Shown here: positions 11,245 through 22,765 of the stretch, in pieces
Numbering within the stretch: position 1 is the first letter of the stretch
How the letters are laid out: each line of letters begins with the position of its first letter
Origin: Metallyticus violacea
Taxonomy: Eukaryota; Arthropoda; Insecta; Mantodea; Metallyticidae
Reading direction: 5' to 3'
Length of the DNA stretch: 64,000 bases
Assembly (NCBI GenBank): GCA_030762175.1
Contig: CM060833.1
Span: forward strand, 2,081,001-2,145,000
Position numbers and translations under genes: made by a program
Notes under the pieces: generated by a model
The model's database searches: none
Told to the model about the DNA's origin: nothing
The model's input: only the letters and a program-made list of their open reading frames with translations

Positions 11245-13002
11245 AACAAATTAATCAATCTTCCGGTGGGTACTCTTGAATTAAAATGGATTCTTGATGT
11301 TTTACACATTTTACCGTCTCTTTCCTGTAGTTTTAGTTGACAATTATGTAGAAATGGAGGGGAAAAGAATTATACATGGAAAGTTACTAACCTTTGATTC
11401 CACCGTGTAAACTAAAATACAATTAAGAGGTTTTTAAAAACAAGTAATCGCAGTGCAGTGTAATTGTTGTTGATATAACATAATTATCACATCTATCTCT
11501 CTGATGTGATTGCTGACTGTTGATCATAAATTTATGCGGAAGAACATTTCGATAGTTCGCGACACGACGAAACTTGAGTCCAGCATTGCACCATGGGAAC
11601 AAAGCCGCAGTCACGTCCGGTGAGAGTGTGACGAAGAAGGCGAGGAATGAAAAGGTGAGGACCAGTGGAATTGCCAGGGTTTATGCTTCTTGTTGGATTA
11701 ATCGTTTTAATGAAAACGACCAAGAGTGGTACACAAAACAGCGCTCTCTCACCAGGATAGTGTCCCAGCCCAGCCCAGCGGTCATACTGGGCAAACTGCA
11801 TGTATTGGGTTTCGAGTTGATTCCTCACCCCCCCCCCCCATTCTCCAGCTTCAGCCCTCAAGTGACTTTTGCCTATTTCATAACTTGAAAATTTGGTTGG
11901 TGGGAAGAAATATCTTTAAATGGGGAGGTGATGGTCGCCGTCAAGTGGAGTTTGCTGTTTGACAGACGGGATGAAAAAATTGGAGTCCCTGAAAAAATAT
12001 TTTTTACTTTCATTTTGCAATACTTCAATTTATTAATTTTTATAAACCAATATTGTCTTCATTTTTGTCACCACCACCAGCCCCACTTTGATTAAGATTC
12101 GATAAAGTGCATTATCTGCCTTCAGATTAAAAATGTCTGTCGTCAGTAATCATCCATTCATTCTTTCTGAGCAGTACATTTCTTAATGTAATTTTGCACA
12201 GTCTGATAAATACTCACACGACACAATGGACTGTGGTACCTTAAATTTTATACTAATTAACATAAGCTCAACAAATTGTTAACTTCATGCTGATAATGTT
12301 CGTTTCTTCCAGAAAATTTACATGGGATAGTTTTCTTCATGAGCATCAACAGCTAGTATAAGTATTCTGTCACTTTGATTACTTTTGGATATTGCTGAAA
12401 GGATTTGAATCGGCAAACTATGATGTTTCTTCAATTATTGATAGAGATACACAGTTCCTATATCCTCAACCAAATCATATTCGAACACCGTCAACTCGTC
12501 GCAAGGGGAGTAAACTCGGTGAAATTAGCTACAAATATCAAAATTGAGATTTTTATTTATTTTTGAGTCCTTAATATGTTATAAATACAAAACAGAAATG
12601 GGGAATCTACATTCGAATATTTAATGCTCCAAATTTAATAATTTCTAAGATGGTGTAACTTGGTAGCCACGCCCCCTTCAGTGCTCTCTTTCTTCATGCA
12701 GTTAGAATATTTAGGGAATGAGGCAGCAAAGGTTTCATAAGAATAGTTGGAAAATAAAACCCATGGAGAAAAACTACTTAATGAAAAACATTGCATAGGC
12801 CATGTTCAAAAACGTATGGATTCGCTTCTGGGTAAACTCAAGAAAGACATGTTTGGGATGAAACTGTCAGATTAGGGGGGGGGGGGCAGGAAGAATTACT
12901 GACATCATCATTGACAAGCTGCAAAATTATTGTGGGATGGCAATAAGATCTTTAGGGCATAAGTCGTGCAGTTTGGGCCGATTATTCAACTGTACTAACT
13001 GT
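11245..13002. other. No recognised gene
   Basis: No domain found on either strand. Overlapping frames of 104-109 codons on both strands at 11532-11888 arise around a 12-bp C run (11828-11839) and lack any family signature. A 12-bp G run is at 12875-12886. Confidence 0.45.
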
Positions 13003-13266
13003 ATATTTGTTTTTAAATACTAACAGTATAGTTATCGTGTTTTTCTTTTGTTTACACATATACATTTATTCTTAAATACACAATGTAACTGGAAACTTTC
13101 TGTTATTTCTTTCGTTTTAGTGAATGTAAAGATATCAAGGGCGCAGTTCATAAACATGGCTACATTTAAAATGTTTAAAAATAACCACACAGTTTAACTT
13201 TGTCTATCAGTAGTGATATATTTCATTTAATAAATAGTATACCATTAATTTTTGTGGTTTAATATC

Positions 13267-13298
<32 letters not shown>

Positions 13299-13640
13299 TA
13301 ATAATGTGATTTCTCTTTTGTAATACTAATAGATAGCAAACATTCTCATTTTGCTGTTCTTAATTTTGAAAAGCAGAGTCAATTCCCTATATACATTTAT
13401 TTATTTTCAAATAATTTTGATGGGGAAGAACAGACATATATATTTAAGTAGTTCTGTTCGTCTTTTATTAGCTAGCTTGGCAGTTTGTCCCACACATTAA
13501 TGACATAATTTATTTCATTAATTAATAAGACCAAAATTTGTATTTTATGTTTCTTTTTAAAGTTATTCTACTTGCTTAGGAATTCGCTTTGTTTACGAAA
13601 TTAAAGAGTGACGAACTGTTTTCTACATTCCTTGGAGCAC
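13003..13640 (+). repeat. Family C repeat, partial plus copy
   Basis: Matches the unique part of the copy at 6850-7440 in order: the TTTAAATA/CGTGTTTTT block, AAATACACAA, the GTGAATGTAAAGAT block, CAGTTCATAAACATGG, ATTTAAAATGTTTAAAAAT, an (AAT)n run at 13267-13305 and the terminal GGAATTCGCTTTGTTTACG. The repeated modules are missing, so this is a 5'-truncated copy. Confidence 0.75.
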
Positions 13641-14327
13641 AAATCTGGAAAGTATGTTTATATAGAAATAGTTATTTCACAGCAGTCTGTGTAAGTATTG
13701 CTTGGAATCAGATTTGACAAATTCGAGTCATGACCGTGATCTTCAGCTTACCGTGCTGATGCTCTAACCAGCACGGAGCCATGAACATCTTTCATCTTAC
13801 TGTATATGTTCGAAGAGCTCCCTAAGCTTCTGTGCACTATGAGAGGTAACTTTGCTACAAGAACACACAAATAATAGAATCTAACTGTCCACTTTGATCA
13901 GGTTCATTGAAAGAGCCGGTGATTAGCGAGATCTTAAATCCACGCGACTTCCGTTCAGCGTCAAACCCGGGAGGGGGGGGGGAGTTGAATGTATTTTAAT
14001 AAGTTACTTATAACGCAAAGTTTGGCCCTCCTGGAGACGATATCAGCGTTAACATTTTTGTTTAAGCAAACCCTTGCTGCCTAAAGATACTCAAGTGTGG
14101 ACTGTTAGAGAGCAAGCAACAATTTCTTCCATAAGGGTCATCTCGCAAATGTCTTAAAGTTAACGTTTCATTGCTAAGCTCTGCCGCCAAGATCTCTAGT
14201 ATTGAATTTCAAGTCCCATTCGCGGGAAGCACAGCAGCTGCGGCCCGCAGAGGTCCAACAGACACGTCATAGCCTACTTCCCATCCGACATAACTTGGGT
14301 CAGAGTTTTTAAAGACTTCAATAAATA
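13641..14327. other. No gene; possible decayed tRNA-like segment
   Basis: On the minus strand at 13790-13735 the sequence CTGGTTAGAGCATCAGCACG followed by GAAGATCACGG and a TCGAA resembles a degraded tRNA head (A-box-like and weak B-box-like), as in an old SINE. It is too decayed to call. A 10-bp G run lies at 13973-13982. Confidence 0.3.
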
Positions 14328-15310
14328 CGAGCGCTCTTCAATAAAAAATTATCACATCTTTACAACTCACTTTTACTCATACTAATAATTATCCTGATAT
14401 TTCTTAAAGTAGTCCCCGTTTCTGCCAAAGATGTGCAGGACATTAATTTTTGACATGTCCATCAGAATCCTCTCCGCAGCCTTCACACTGCTTCTGAAGT
14501 TTTTTTTTTTTAATCCCAATTTGGCATAAGGGAAAGGTCGCACGACTGTATTTGGAATACAAGGAAAGCGGAGACAACTTCACGTTGCTTCTTGTGACAC
14601 AGTCAGCAAAAACATTTGCGATGTGCAAACATTCTTTATCGTGGAACATGGAAGTATGATGGGCTTGCAGAGTTTTCAGGACATCTCTGTAATATTGTTC
14701 ACTTACAGTAAATCATTCCTTGATTATCAACACATGAGATGCGCATAACTTTCCGAGTAGAAGCAACGTTGATGATGATGATGCTGATGATGATGATGAT
14801 AATGATGATGGTGGTGGAGATTTGCACACAGACTTGCTGTTTGCTCTCAGGATCGGAATGATGCAGCCAAGTATCATCAGCAGTGATTGAAAGAAACTCC
14901 ACATTTTCAACTGCACAGAAAGTAATTTTGTGCGGGAATCAACACCTTGAACAAACACGTGTCAGTGGCACTCAGTGAAATTTTCAGAATTCTGAAAGTG
15001 TTCTTGATGTTATTCGACGATCCTCTCTCACAATGACAGCAGCGATGTTAATGTTTTCTTCTGATAGAGCACAAACTGCAGCGTCGGGTCCACCTTCCTC
15101 TGAAGTCGATTAAACATTTAAACCTCTTTGAGCTGTGCTAAGGGGAAGAACAAAGTCTCCATAGGCCTCAGCTGAAGATTTGAGAACTTCAGAGCAACAT
15201 ATCGTTCATCATATGCCATCTCCAGTTCAGTGGCAACAATGACATTAATTATGTACCTTTGGCATTAAGTTAACAAAAGTATGTAAAGTTAATTTTTAAC
15301 GGGAAAATTA
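14328..15310 (-). pseudogene. Mariner-type transposon relic, minus strand
   Basis: Reading the minus strand from about 15270 gives, in pieces, SSAEAYGDFVLPLSTAQRG, VIVREDRRIT and then ITADDTWLHHSDPESKQQVC. The last is the first catalytic motif of mariner transposases (TGDETWxHHxxPESKQQ), with the first Asp kept. Frames then break. A degraded SPDLSPCD-like block follows near 14560-14520. The lower end has GAGCGCTCTTCAATAAAAAA after a TA at 14326-14327, matching the terminal repeat of the related element at 22360-24894. The upper terminal repeat was not found. This copy is valuable as an uninterrupted homologue of that nested element. Confidence 0.78.
14771..14816. repeat. (GAT)n microsatellite in the mariner relic
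   Basis: Imperfect run of GAT/ATG units inserted or expanded within the dead transposase region. Confidence 0.9.
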
Positions 15311-15406
15311 TGCTGTATAAATGTAATGTTCATTGTGGTCATATACAACATTAAATATTCAACAAAAGTTATTTTACGTTATGGACCGGCAGAGCGTCGC
15401 ATAGGG

Positions 15407-16764
15407 CGGGGGTCCGCAACCTATGGTATGCCTACCATTGATGGTACATGGTATGTAAAAACTATAGTAAATGAGATAAATGAACATTTGTTTTATAAAC
15501 AACAAATATTTACAGTTTTACTACGGAAACAATGGATTTTACATTATCATAAAAAGTCTGTAATATAGAAAAATAACATTAAATTACAATTTTAATCCTG
15601 ACAATGACAGAGCGTAAATCAACTTGTATTTGATCATACAACAAGGGGATATATTTTATTGTTTGTTTAGCTGCGAATCGCATTTACAAATAAGAAAGCA
15701 GTGGAGTTACATTATTCTTGTTGAAAGCGAGGATTTATTAGTTAAATCGTCAAATTGTTATGTAGTTTGTGTCAGATTCAGAAGAAGTAAACCAAAACGT
15801 CAATAAATGGTTAATTAATGGTTTTCAAGAAACAATAAAAAGTCCCGCCCGCACACAAGTAATGCATTAGTACAATATAAAGTATTTACCATATGGTTTC
15901 ACATATATTGCAGATGAAGAGAGAAACCATCCCTAATTTGTCATGAAAATCATTCGATGGAATCCTCTCTTTTGAAACGTCATTTTGACATCAAACATGG
16001 TAGTTCGAAACACAAACCGTTGGAATATATTCAGAGAAAAAGATTAGATTTCTCAACAATAACTTCCTTTGCAGGATCCAATATGAAGGGTCTGGAGACA
16101 TTTTATGAAGTACTTTAAATGTAACTAAGACTGGAAAACCTCACACGATCCTAGACTCATTAATATTAGCAGCAGCGATAGATGTGGTTATAATAATGTT
16201 GGGGGACAAGGCAGCATGTGATCATTTACATTTGTGGATGTAGATTTTCTTCTTTAATTTATATAAAAAAACAGGTACAGAAATAAGTTGAACGTTGATT
16301 TCGATTTAACACTAAAATGAAGTCACTTAAAACCAAACATTTAATAACTGTGTTTAGCTAAACAAGCATGAAGTTCGCATTAAAACAAAATTTTGTGTTA
16401 GAAATTGTAAAGTTAATATCTTTTACTATTGTAAATCTGAGTATTGTAGTATCAGTATCAGGAATACATGTTTGTTGAAGTCCTCATTCATTTAATTTTA
16501 ACAAAATTAATTTTAAGGCATTTTACAAAACAATCCATTGGAAAGAAATAGATGGAACAGATTTTCTCCAATAAATATATAATTCTAAATACTGCATACA
16601 AGAAATAACTAAAAAAAAAAATATATTAGTCATGTAGAGAAATTGTTATTTTGAGTTTTGTACCAGAAAATAGCGCATTTTCCTACTAAAATTTGCTTAC
16701 TGGTACACCTAATATCCTGCTTTGAATGTAATGCTACGTCACTGGAAAAGGTTGAGAGCCCCTG
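15407..16764 (+). mobile_element. hAT transposon deletion derivative with BED-finger N-terminus
   Basis: The ends form an imperfect terminal inverted repeat: CGGGGGTCCGCAACCT at 15407 and, read from the other end, CAGGGGCTCTCAACCTT at 16764. Eight-base flanks GCATAGGG and AACTAGGG are plausible decayed target duplications (5 of 8). Internal frames at about 15780-16230 encode a decayed BED-type zinc finger (CHENHSMESSLLKRHFDIKH, first Cys lost), then KHKPLEYIQRKRLDF and LILAAAIDVVIIMLGDKAAC. This order matches the N-terminal third of ZBED5-like hAT transposases. The RNase H-like core and C-terminal dimerisation domain are missing between about 16230 and the 3' end. A related core lies separately at 43200-44135. 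Confidence 0.8.
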
Positions 16765-16779
16765 AACTAGGGGATCCAG

Positions 16780-17060
16780 TCTTCAAGACCATATACTACA
16801 TGCGCAGGCAGCAGCTTGTAGCTAATTTGGGGAAAACTTTGTCAGCGAGGTGTCTGTGTGTTAATTGTTCTTCCTTGGTTATATAAATATAGTTTTTTTT
16901 TTTACAGAGAAGTGAGGAAATATCCCCGTAATCGTGTTCCAGGTATAGAAACTGCTCGCCAACTTGTTGAAAAGTTACGAGAGACAGGTTCTCTCAGTGA
17001 CAAGAAGACGGTCTAACGGAGAAAAGTTAGAGGAAATGCAAGAGTTTCCTACTCTGAGGG
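16780..17060 (+). pseudogene. Tc-like element 5' fragment with helix-turn-helix
   Basis: Plus-strand frame reads YPRNRVPGIETARQLVEKL then RETGSLSDKK before a stop. The (V)ETxRxLVxKFRETGSxxD pattern is the DNA-binding helix-turn-helix region of Tc3-like transposases. The upstream 100 bp (AGCAGCTTGTAGCTAATTTG and onward) is shared with 54935-55200, so both are 5' portions of one element family. Similarity stops near 17060, and the catalytic domain is absent. A T run interrupts the leader at about 16891-16900. Confidence 0.6.
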
Positions 17061-17219
17061 TTATTATTTATTAATTAGAAAATCATTTTATAAATTTAGT
17101 AAAAAAATAAATAATAACTTTTCGAGCAGTCACTGTATCCGCTTGCAGCTTTTGCACTTCTGTAAACGGTCGAGTTGTGCGCTGTATTAACAAGCTGCTT
17201 GATGCCGGAGTAGTGTGTG

Positions 17220-18474
17220 CCCCTTATCCCACTAGTTACATTGCAGTTAGCTACAATACCGATCTTTAAGGGGTATGGTAGGCAATCCTGCAACACGCGG
17301 CTTCATTGCCGACTTGGATAGCTGCATTACCGATATTTTGAAGGCTGCTTCCTTACCGATCTTCGGTGGTATGCATATCCCCATAACAAAGATTATCTGT
17401 AGAAGGGACATTGATTATTTATTATACAAAAACCCTTTTTTGCCAGAAATACCACACCCTGGGGAGTTAAAACATTGAAAATGCATTAGCAGGTAAATAA
17501 TGCCTGGCCCAAGGGATAAAATTAAAATCCATTAACAGGTAAAAAATACCATGCGAGGGTGAAGGTCCATTAGGGTGAAAAGCTTTTAGTCTTGTTCAGA
17601 CAGGCACGACCCCTTGTGGCTCCGAGGCAGGTGGAATCCTTACGATTTCCAACGCAGTTTTCACCACGCTCAGTAGGTCACTGGAACCAGAGCTAGAATT
17701 AAGCCGTTTAGGATACGTGATAAATGCTATTTTATATTTTTTCTTAAAATATTGGAAACAATCAAACATTTCAATATAAGAGTAATATGTACACATCGGT
17801 GACCTAGAAATGATATTTTTCCATCGTAGTTTTTTTGCATCATAACAGCTAATTTTGCACAATAACAACATTTTTGTACTGTAACGTGATTTTTTGCATC
17901 GTAACATTTTCTTTGCATCATAACATTTAAGCGTTATAAATTTTTCGCATAATAACAACATTTTTGCATTTGTTTTAGTATATGATTAAAAGCACTATAT
18001 GCCTCACATACATCATTCAATAAAAACAATGCTTGCCCACGAAAGTATGATTACCTAAATGAATTTCAATTAATATTTGGTCAAATCAATAAACAAATCC
18101 TCTCCCCTCCGTATCTTTGATGGTCAGTAAGGAAGCAAATTTCCGCCATTAAATTATATTAAATCGTTTTTTATAAATCCCTGAAGGTCAGTAAGAAAGG
18201 AAATTCCCATCCACTTCCCACCAAATCTCTTTGCAGGTCGGCAAGGAAAATTTTCTCGCCATTTTGCATAATAAATAAAAAAGGTTCCTTCTCCGGATGG
18301 TCTATGCTGCAGGGAATTGCATACCACCGAAGGTCGGTAAGGATGCAACCTACAACATGTCGGTAATGCTGCTACCCCAGTCGGTCATAGATCTGCGTGT
18401 TGCGGGACTTACCCGTCAAAAGTCGGTAATGCAGCTATCTGCAATAAAACTAACCGGATAAGGGCAATACAATA
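17220..18474. mobile_element. Foldback element with about 160-180 bp arms (unclassified)
   Basis: The left arm (17220-17385) and the reverse complement of the right arm (about 18315-18474) align over their whole length at roughly 75% by eye. They share CAACACGC, TAGCTGCATTACCGA and TTACCGAYCTTCGGTGGTAT. Within and next to the arms a GTCGGTAAGG-like motif recurs at least seven times (18122, 18186, 18236, 18333, 18359, 18421 and inverted copies at 17260-17370). The interior has an irregular array of TTTTGCATCATAACA-like units (17820-17970). No transposase is encoded. Likely a non-autonomous DNA element; I do not recognise its superfamily. Confidence 0.65.
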
Positions 18475-18760
18475 CTTATCACATCTCTATAGATAAATAT
18501 GAAAGATATCTAGAAGTAGTTTAAAACATAACAAAAAGACCCATAGTTGCAATTAAGAATAAGCAGAAGAATTATGTCAGTTAGGATGTTTTATTTCTAA
18601 CATTAATATATGAAGATCAAATTATATTCCAACCGTAGAAGCAGCTGCTTAAATATCGATGTAACGTGGTATCTATTTACTTTTATAAACTTTAATAGCC
18701 TCTTTACCTTTATTATTGAAGTATCGCCGATACGACGAAATACATACTAAGAGAATATGT

Positions 18761-18786
18761 AAAAAAAAAAAAAAAAAAAAAAAAAA
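18761..18786. repeat. Poly-A tract
   Basis: 26 A residues. No recognisable retroposed sequence lies upstream of it. Confidence 0.9.
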
Positions 18787-18959
18787 TAGCAATTTCTAAG
18801 AAAATACACGTGGGATGTCATAAGTGATAGCAACAAATTTTTTTCGTCGCGAACAAGGAAGAATCTAAAACATATGACTCAATGTTCTTTCGAATGAAGC
18901 CACCAGATGGTGTATATGTGCAGAGCTGCATGTCTCAGCACGCCTCGAATTTCAGTTGA

Positions 18960-19905
18960 AAAGCGAAAATGGTCACAAATGGATGTCACAAAGAGAGAAC
19001 AACATGAGTACGTGAAAAAAGAATTTCTCCGCGACAAGAATGACACACAGACCTACGCGAAGGAGTGACGAGGTGGACAAGGTCCTTTAAATGGAAACGA
19101 ATGTCTACTGCCGAACTGCCATGCACTGGGCATCCGTGTCCGTGGACAAGAATGTACCAGTGATGGTGGTGGAACGGTGCTTACGGGCACTTGTGAAATT
19201 AGAACAGGTAACAAGAATCCCGGCAATAAGAGTGCACCGCATTTTACTGGAGTTCCTGAATATTCGGAAAATGTGTGCCACACCAACAAACATGACGCAT
19301 CAATCTGGCGAGATTTTAGAAAGGAGGGGATGCCATCTGATGATTTGTGGGAAAGGGCACATAAACCGAACTCAAGGGACATTCCAGTGAATGGCGTCAT
19401 CCTGGGTCGCCACACAAAACATAAGTTAGGTCAAACTCCTTCACTAATAAAAGCCATGGTCTTTCTGTTGTAGGCAGTTAAGGTATGCATGTGTTATCCA
19501 GTGCTTGAGGGGACCACTGTGAATGCCCAATATTACAGATCATTTTAATGTCACAATGGTGCCTTGCGATGCGCACCAAAGGCCAGAATTTTTTTAGAAA
19601 ACGTCATTATTCTCCTCGATAGCGTCCCAGCTCACATAGCCGACAGAGTCAAGTGTCTTTTACATCGGTGGAAATGGGAAGTTCTTCCACATCCACTGTA
19701 TTCGCCCGATCTCAGTCCCCGTAATGATTATCTCATTCGCATAGTGAAGCAGCTATTGCGTGGGAAACGTTTTGCTAACGAAGCTGACATTTTGACAGCA
19801 TTTCAACGCGAGGTGGCTCACGTTACCAACTCACAAGCAGCAGATAGTATTCAACGCCTTCCTCATCGCTGGCAAAGAACCATCGATGTACTTTGAGACT
19901 ACTTC
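18960..19905 (+). pseudogene. Mariner transposase pseudogene
   Basis: Pieces of one protein appear in order in shifting plus frames. About 19190-19300 gives the second helix-turn-helix with VHRILLEFLNIRKMCA. About 19385 gives EWRHPGSP. About 19500 gives LEGTTVNAQYY. Then 19600-19895 is one good frame with VIILLDSVPAHIADRVK, WEVLPHPLYSPDLSPRNDYL, LLRGKRFANEADILTAFQRE and LPHRWQRTID. The Asp in ILLDS and the Asp in PRNDY fit the second and third catalytic positions, with one extra residue (N) before the last. The first acidic motif is not recognisable. Multiple frameshifts make it dead. Confidence 0.82.
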
Positions 19906-21549
19906 AAAGCCTGCTAAACACTGCGGATTACATGGGAGACCCGTCCTGTGACGGTTTGCAGTCTGGTGTATATTGTTGTGTGTAACTTTTGCTCGTGCTG
20001 TAATAAACAAATGTTCCCGTTGTCTGTGTTTTGCTTCTTCTCTACGAGGGCCGCCTAACCTACCTTTCCGTTGGTGGCATTACTCGGCAGTAAATGCAAT
20101 ATACTTTCAATCGTACATCTTAGATTATCGTGTTGTCCCTTGTTCGTGAGAAAAATATAGTTGCCATGACTTATGACTTATGACTCATTACATGAAAGTA
20201 CTATTATGATACTTAAATTTACTATCCATACAATTATACAATTTCCCATCCTAGAAAATATGTAAGTATTGGAGATGTGATTTAGTGCACTTATTTCCTA
20301 CAATAGACGAAAATCGCCGCTAAGAACTTTTTCCTTCGTATTCGTGAATAAGAGGTCACATGAAACAAGTTCTGGGTGTGATAATACCCGCACCTCAAAT
20401 GTCGAACGTGACAGTTCAAGCAGGCATTGGTGTGAAGCACCAGAAGATGGGCACTACACAATTTTGGGTTTTATAACCTCCATATGACATGCATTGGTAT
20501 GGAATTCTTTACATACAACTCAGCTGGAAAACCTGTGTCCAGATCATCGAAGTCGATTATTTAGAACCTTGCCGCTATTTTAATTTTAGAGTTCTGATTT
20601 CTAAGGACTTTCATTGGAGATTCATTTCCATGACCAAATAATTCACCGATCATGATTGGAGTATGGATTTTAAGATGAAAAATTATAGTTGGAAATGGAA
20701 AAGAAAAGTTCTGAAAATGTATACTAAAAGGTTAAAAATGAGAGCTGATAAAATGTCTTTAGTCAGGTTGAATGAGTTACATTAACACTGTTTATTCCAC
20801 AAAACAGAAAACAACATAAAGTAACTTATATTTAGGAAGTAACTGTGGCATTTACTGGATTTCATCCAATATGTTATACTGGATTACGCAGAACATTTGT
20901 TTGACATTGGTAGTGGCAGGGAGGTAGGGACATACCCCCCTCTCTCTCTAATGGCAGGGGGAGGAAAGCAGGTCAATGCTACACAGTTAGCATGTAAGCG
21001 GTGTAAGAACAAAGTGGTTAGTGGAGTAAAATAGATCTCATGTGACGCCATATCATTGCAGTTGTTAATGTACAATAGCTTAGTGTAATGTTGTGACGAA
21101 GTAATGCAAATAAAATTGTGAAGATATGATGGACAAGATCTGGTAAAGTATATATAAAATAAAAAAAATATTTAATGTACAGAGTAGAGTGAAAAAGTGA
21201 ACATATTAGTAAAATATGTGGATCTTTTAGTGCAACTGAAGCAGGTTACATTTGAAATTAGGCATAAATATGGAAAACATGATACACATAATAAAATGAA
21301 GGAGGCGATGAAAACCATTTATATTTCAAAAGAAAAACGTTATTGGTAATAATATGTCTATTATTTTGTAAGCTTTCATTCATGATATAGTTCAATGATT
21401 ATAGCTAATAAGAGGATAGTTCCTTTTTACAACGGTGACTATTCCCAACCACTCATAAAGATAGTGGATCATTATACTTTGTTTTCCGAGCGTGAGGCGG
21501 TCTTCGATTATTTTATAGTAATTTTTTTACGATTAAAATAATTCAAGAA
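19906..21549. other. No recognised gene
   Basis: No supported coding region. AT-rich with scattered short frames (for example a minus 63-codon frame at 20884-21075) that show no family signature. Confidence 0.5.
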
Positions 21550-22020
21550 ATGAATAATATAAGTGTTGCAATGAATCAAATTCTTTGTTTAACAAAAGAC
21601 AACTTGGTTTTTAGAAAATATCTGAAAACTATAACTGTAGATACGTCCTTTTTTAAGCAATGCTACGAAAATATCAACACTGGTAACATCGTCTTAAATA
21701 GATTCTTTGATCTTTCTAAGTTTTTTGACTCTATTTCTCATCATATACCTTTACTGAAACTGAACTTTTAGGACTTTCAGGGTAAAAGTCTTGATTTTTA
21801 AGGTCTTATTTCGTAAATAGATACCAGACAACTTATTTCAAAGGACTTTTATCTAAATTTAAACTCGTAAATCGTGGAATTCCCCAGGATTCCATATCAG
21901 GGCTTTTATTTTTTTATCATTTATGTTAATGATCTTCCGTTATCTCTCTGTGAGTCAAATATGAACTTGTATTTGAAAGTAGAAGATTTATATATTATGT
22001 AAAAGCAAATGTTCTTTTGT
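21550..22020 (+). pseudogene. LINE reverse-transcriptase fragment
   Basis: The first 73 codons read openly and include NTGNIVLNRFFDLSKFFDSI and SHHIPLLKLNF, which is reverse-transcriptase motif A (F-x-DLSKAFD-x-VxHxxLLxKL). A frameshifted continuation gives GKSLDF, VNRGIPQDSISGLLFF (motif B, GIPQGSxLGPLLF) and IIYVNDLPLSL, then a decayed YLKVEDL where the catalytic F-ADD box should be. The order and spacing are those of a non-LTR retrotransposon polymerase of the Jockey/CR1 style. Loss of the ADD box and several stops make it inactive. Neither endonuclease nor 3' tail is present. Confidence 0.8.
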
Positions 22021-22079
22021 GATAGTGTATGTCTTCTACAAACCTACGGAGTTCGTTGAAAAAAAATATTAATGTTCCT

Positions 22080-22345
22080 ATTGAAATTTTAAATTTTGGG
22101 TTTCGGGTAAACCCCCACTCCTAATAATCTGCTTACACTGATTTTCAGAAAATGCTTTTCTGAATTTTATTTCACTGAGGAAAAAACCAAATTGCGGCCG
22201 CTAGAGCTTTAACACACACACACTCTCTTTCACACGCACACACACACACACATATATATGTGTGTGTGTGTGTAGGATTCGAAGAACTTTTTCACAGATC
22301 TTTTCATAGGTACAATCGCATTCCTTCGACATTCGCTAATAAAAT
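22080..22345 (-). repeat. Family C module fragment with CA/TG run
   Basis: Minus-strand copy of one family C module (TTGGGTTTCGGGTAAACCC, TGATTTTCAGAAAATG, GCCGCTAGAGC), followed by a CA/TA/TG run at 22210-22273 and then the short sub-repeat with GAAGAACTTTTTCACAG. The same order follows the modules at 27480-27915 and 52060-52210. Confidence 0.7.
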
Positions 22346-22733
22346 AATCAAAGGAACTAGTAGGGCTGTTCAATAAAGAATGGTCATAATTTAACTTCAC
22401 AATATTTTGTTAGGTTAGTGCGTAGCAGTTTCATTTTTGTCGATTCTGGTTCCCACTTGTGAGAGATGTGCAAGTTAAGACATGTTCAGTTCCGCCTATA
22501 TGTGACGAACAATATGTTGCGCTGAAATTCTATTTTCTCTGAACAAATCTTCAGCTGAGTCCTATGGAGAGTTTGGTCTTCCCTATAGTACAGCTTGAAG
22601 ATGTTTAAAATGTTTAAATATGTGAGGCAATCAATTTCAAAAAGATGAACCCGGAGCTACAGTTTGTGCTCTAAGGAAGAAAGCATTAACACCGCTGCTG
22701 TCATTGTAAGAAAGGATGGTCGAATAACATTAA

Positions 22734-22765
22734 TTGACTTATTTATTTATGGACGCTCTTTAACA
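22734..22765 (-). mobile_element. Extremely 5'-truncated SINE-A with 12-bp target duplication
   Basis: Only 32 bp of the SINE-A 3' end is present, in reverse (TATGGACGCTCTTTAACA). It is flanked by GAATAACATTAA at 22722-22733 and 22766-22777. The homologous transposon at 14328-15310 has a single uninterrupted GAATAACATCAAGAACACTT at this place, which is the empty site. This shows 3'-end-primed insertion of a very short product. Confidence 0.85.

Noticed and set aside
11532..11888. Overlapping 104-109 codon frames on both strands
   Set aside because: Both strands open at once around a homopolymer C run; no domain on either.
13735..13790. tRNA gene on the minus strand
   Set aside because: A-box-like sequence is present but the B box is too degraded; at most an old SINE head.
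17100..18480. CRISPR array from repeated GTCGGTAAGG and TTTTGCAT motifs
   Set aside because: Repeats are short, degenerate, in both orientations and irregularly spaced in a eukaryotic setting.
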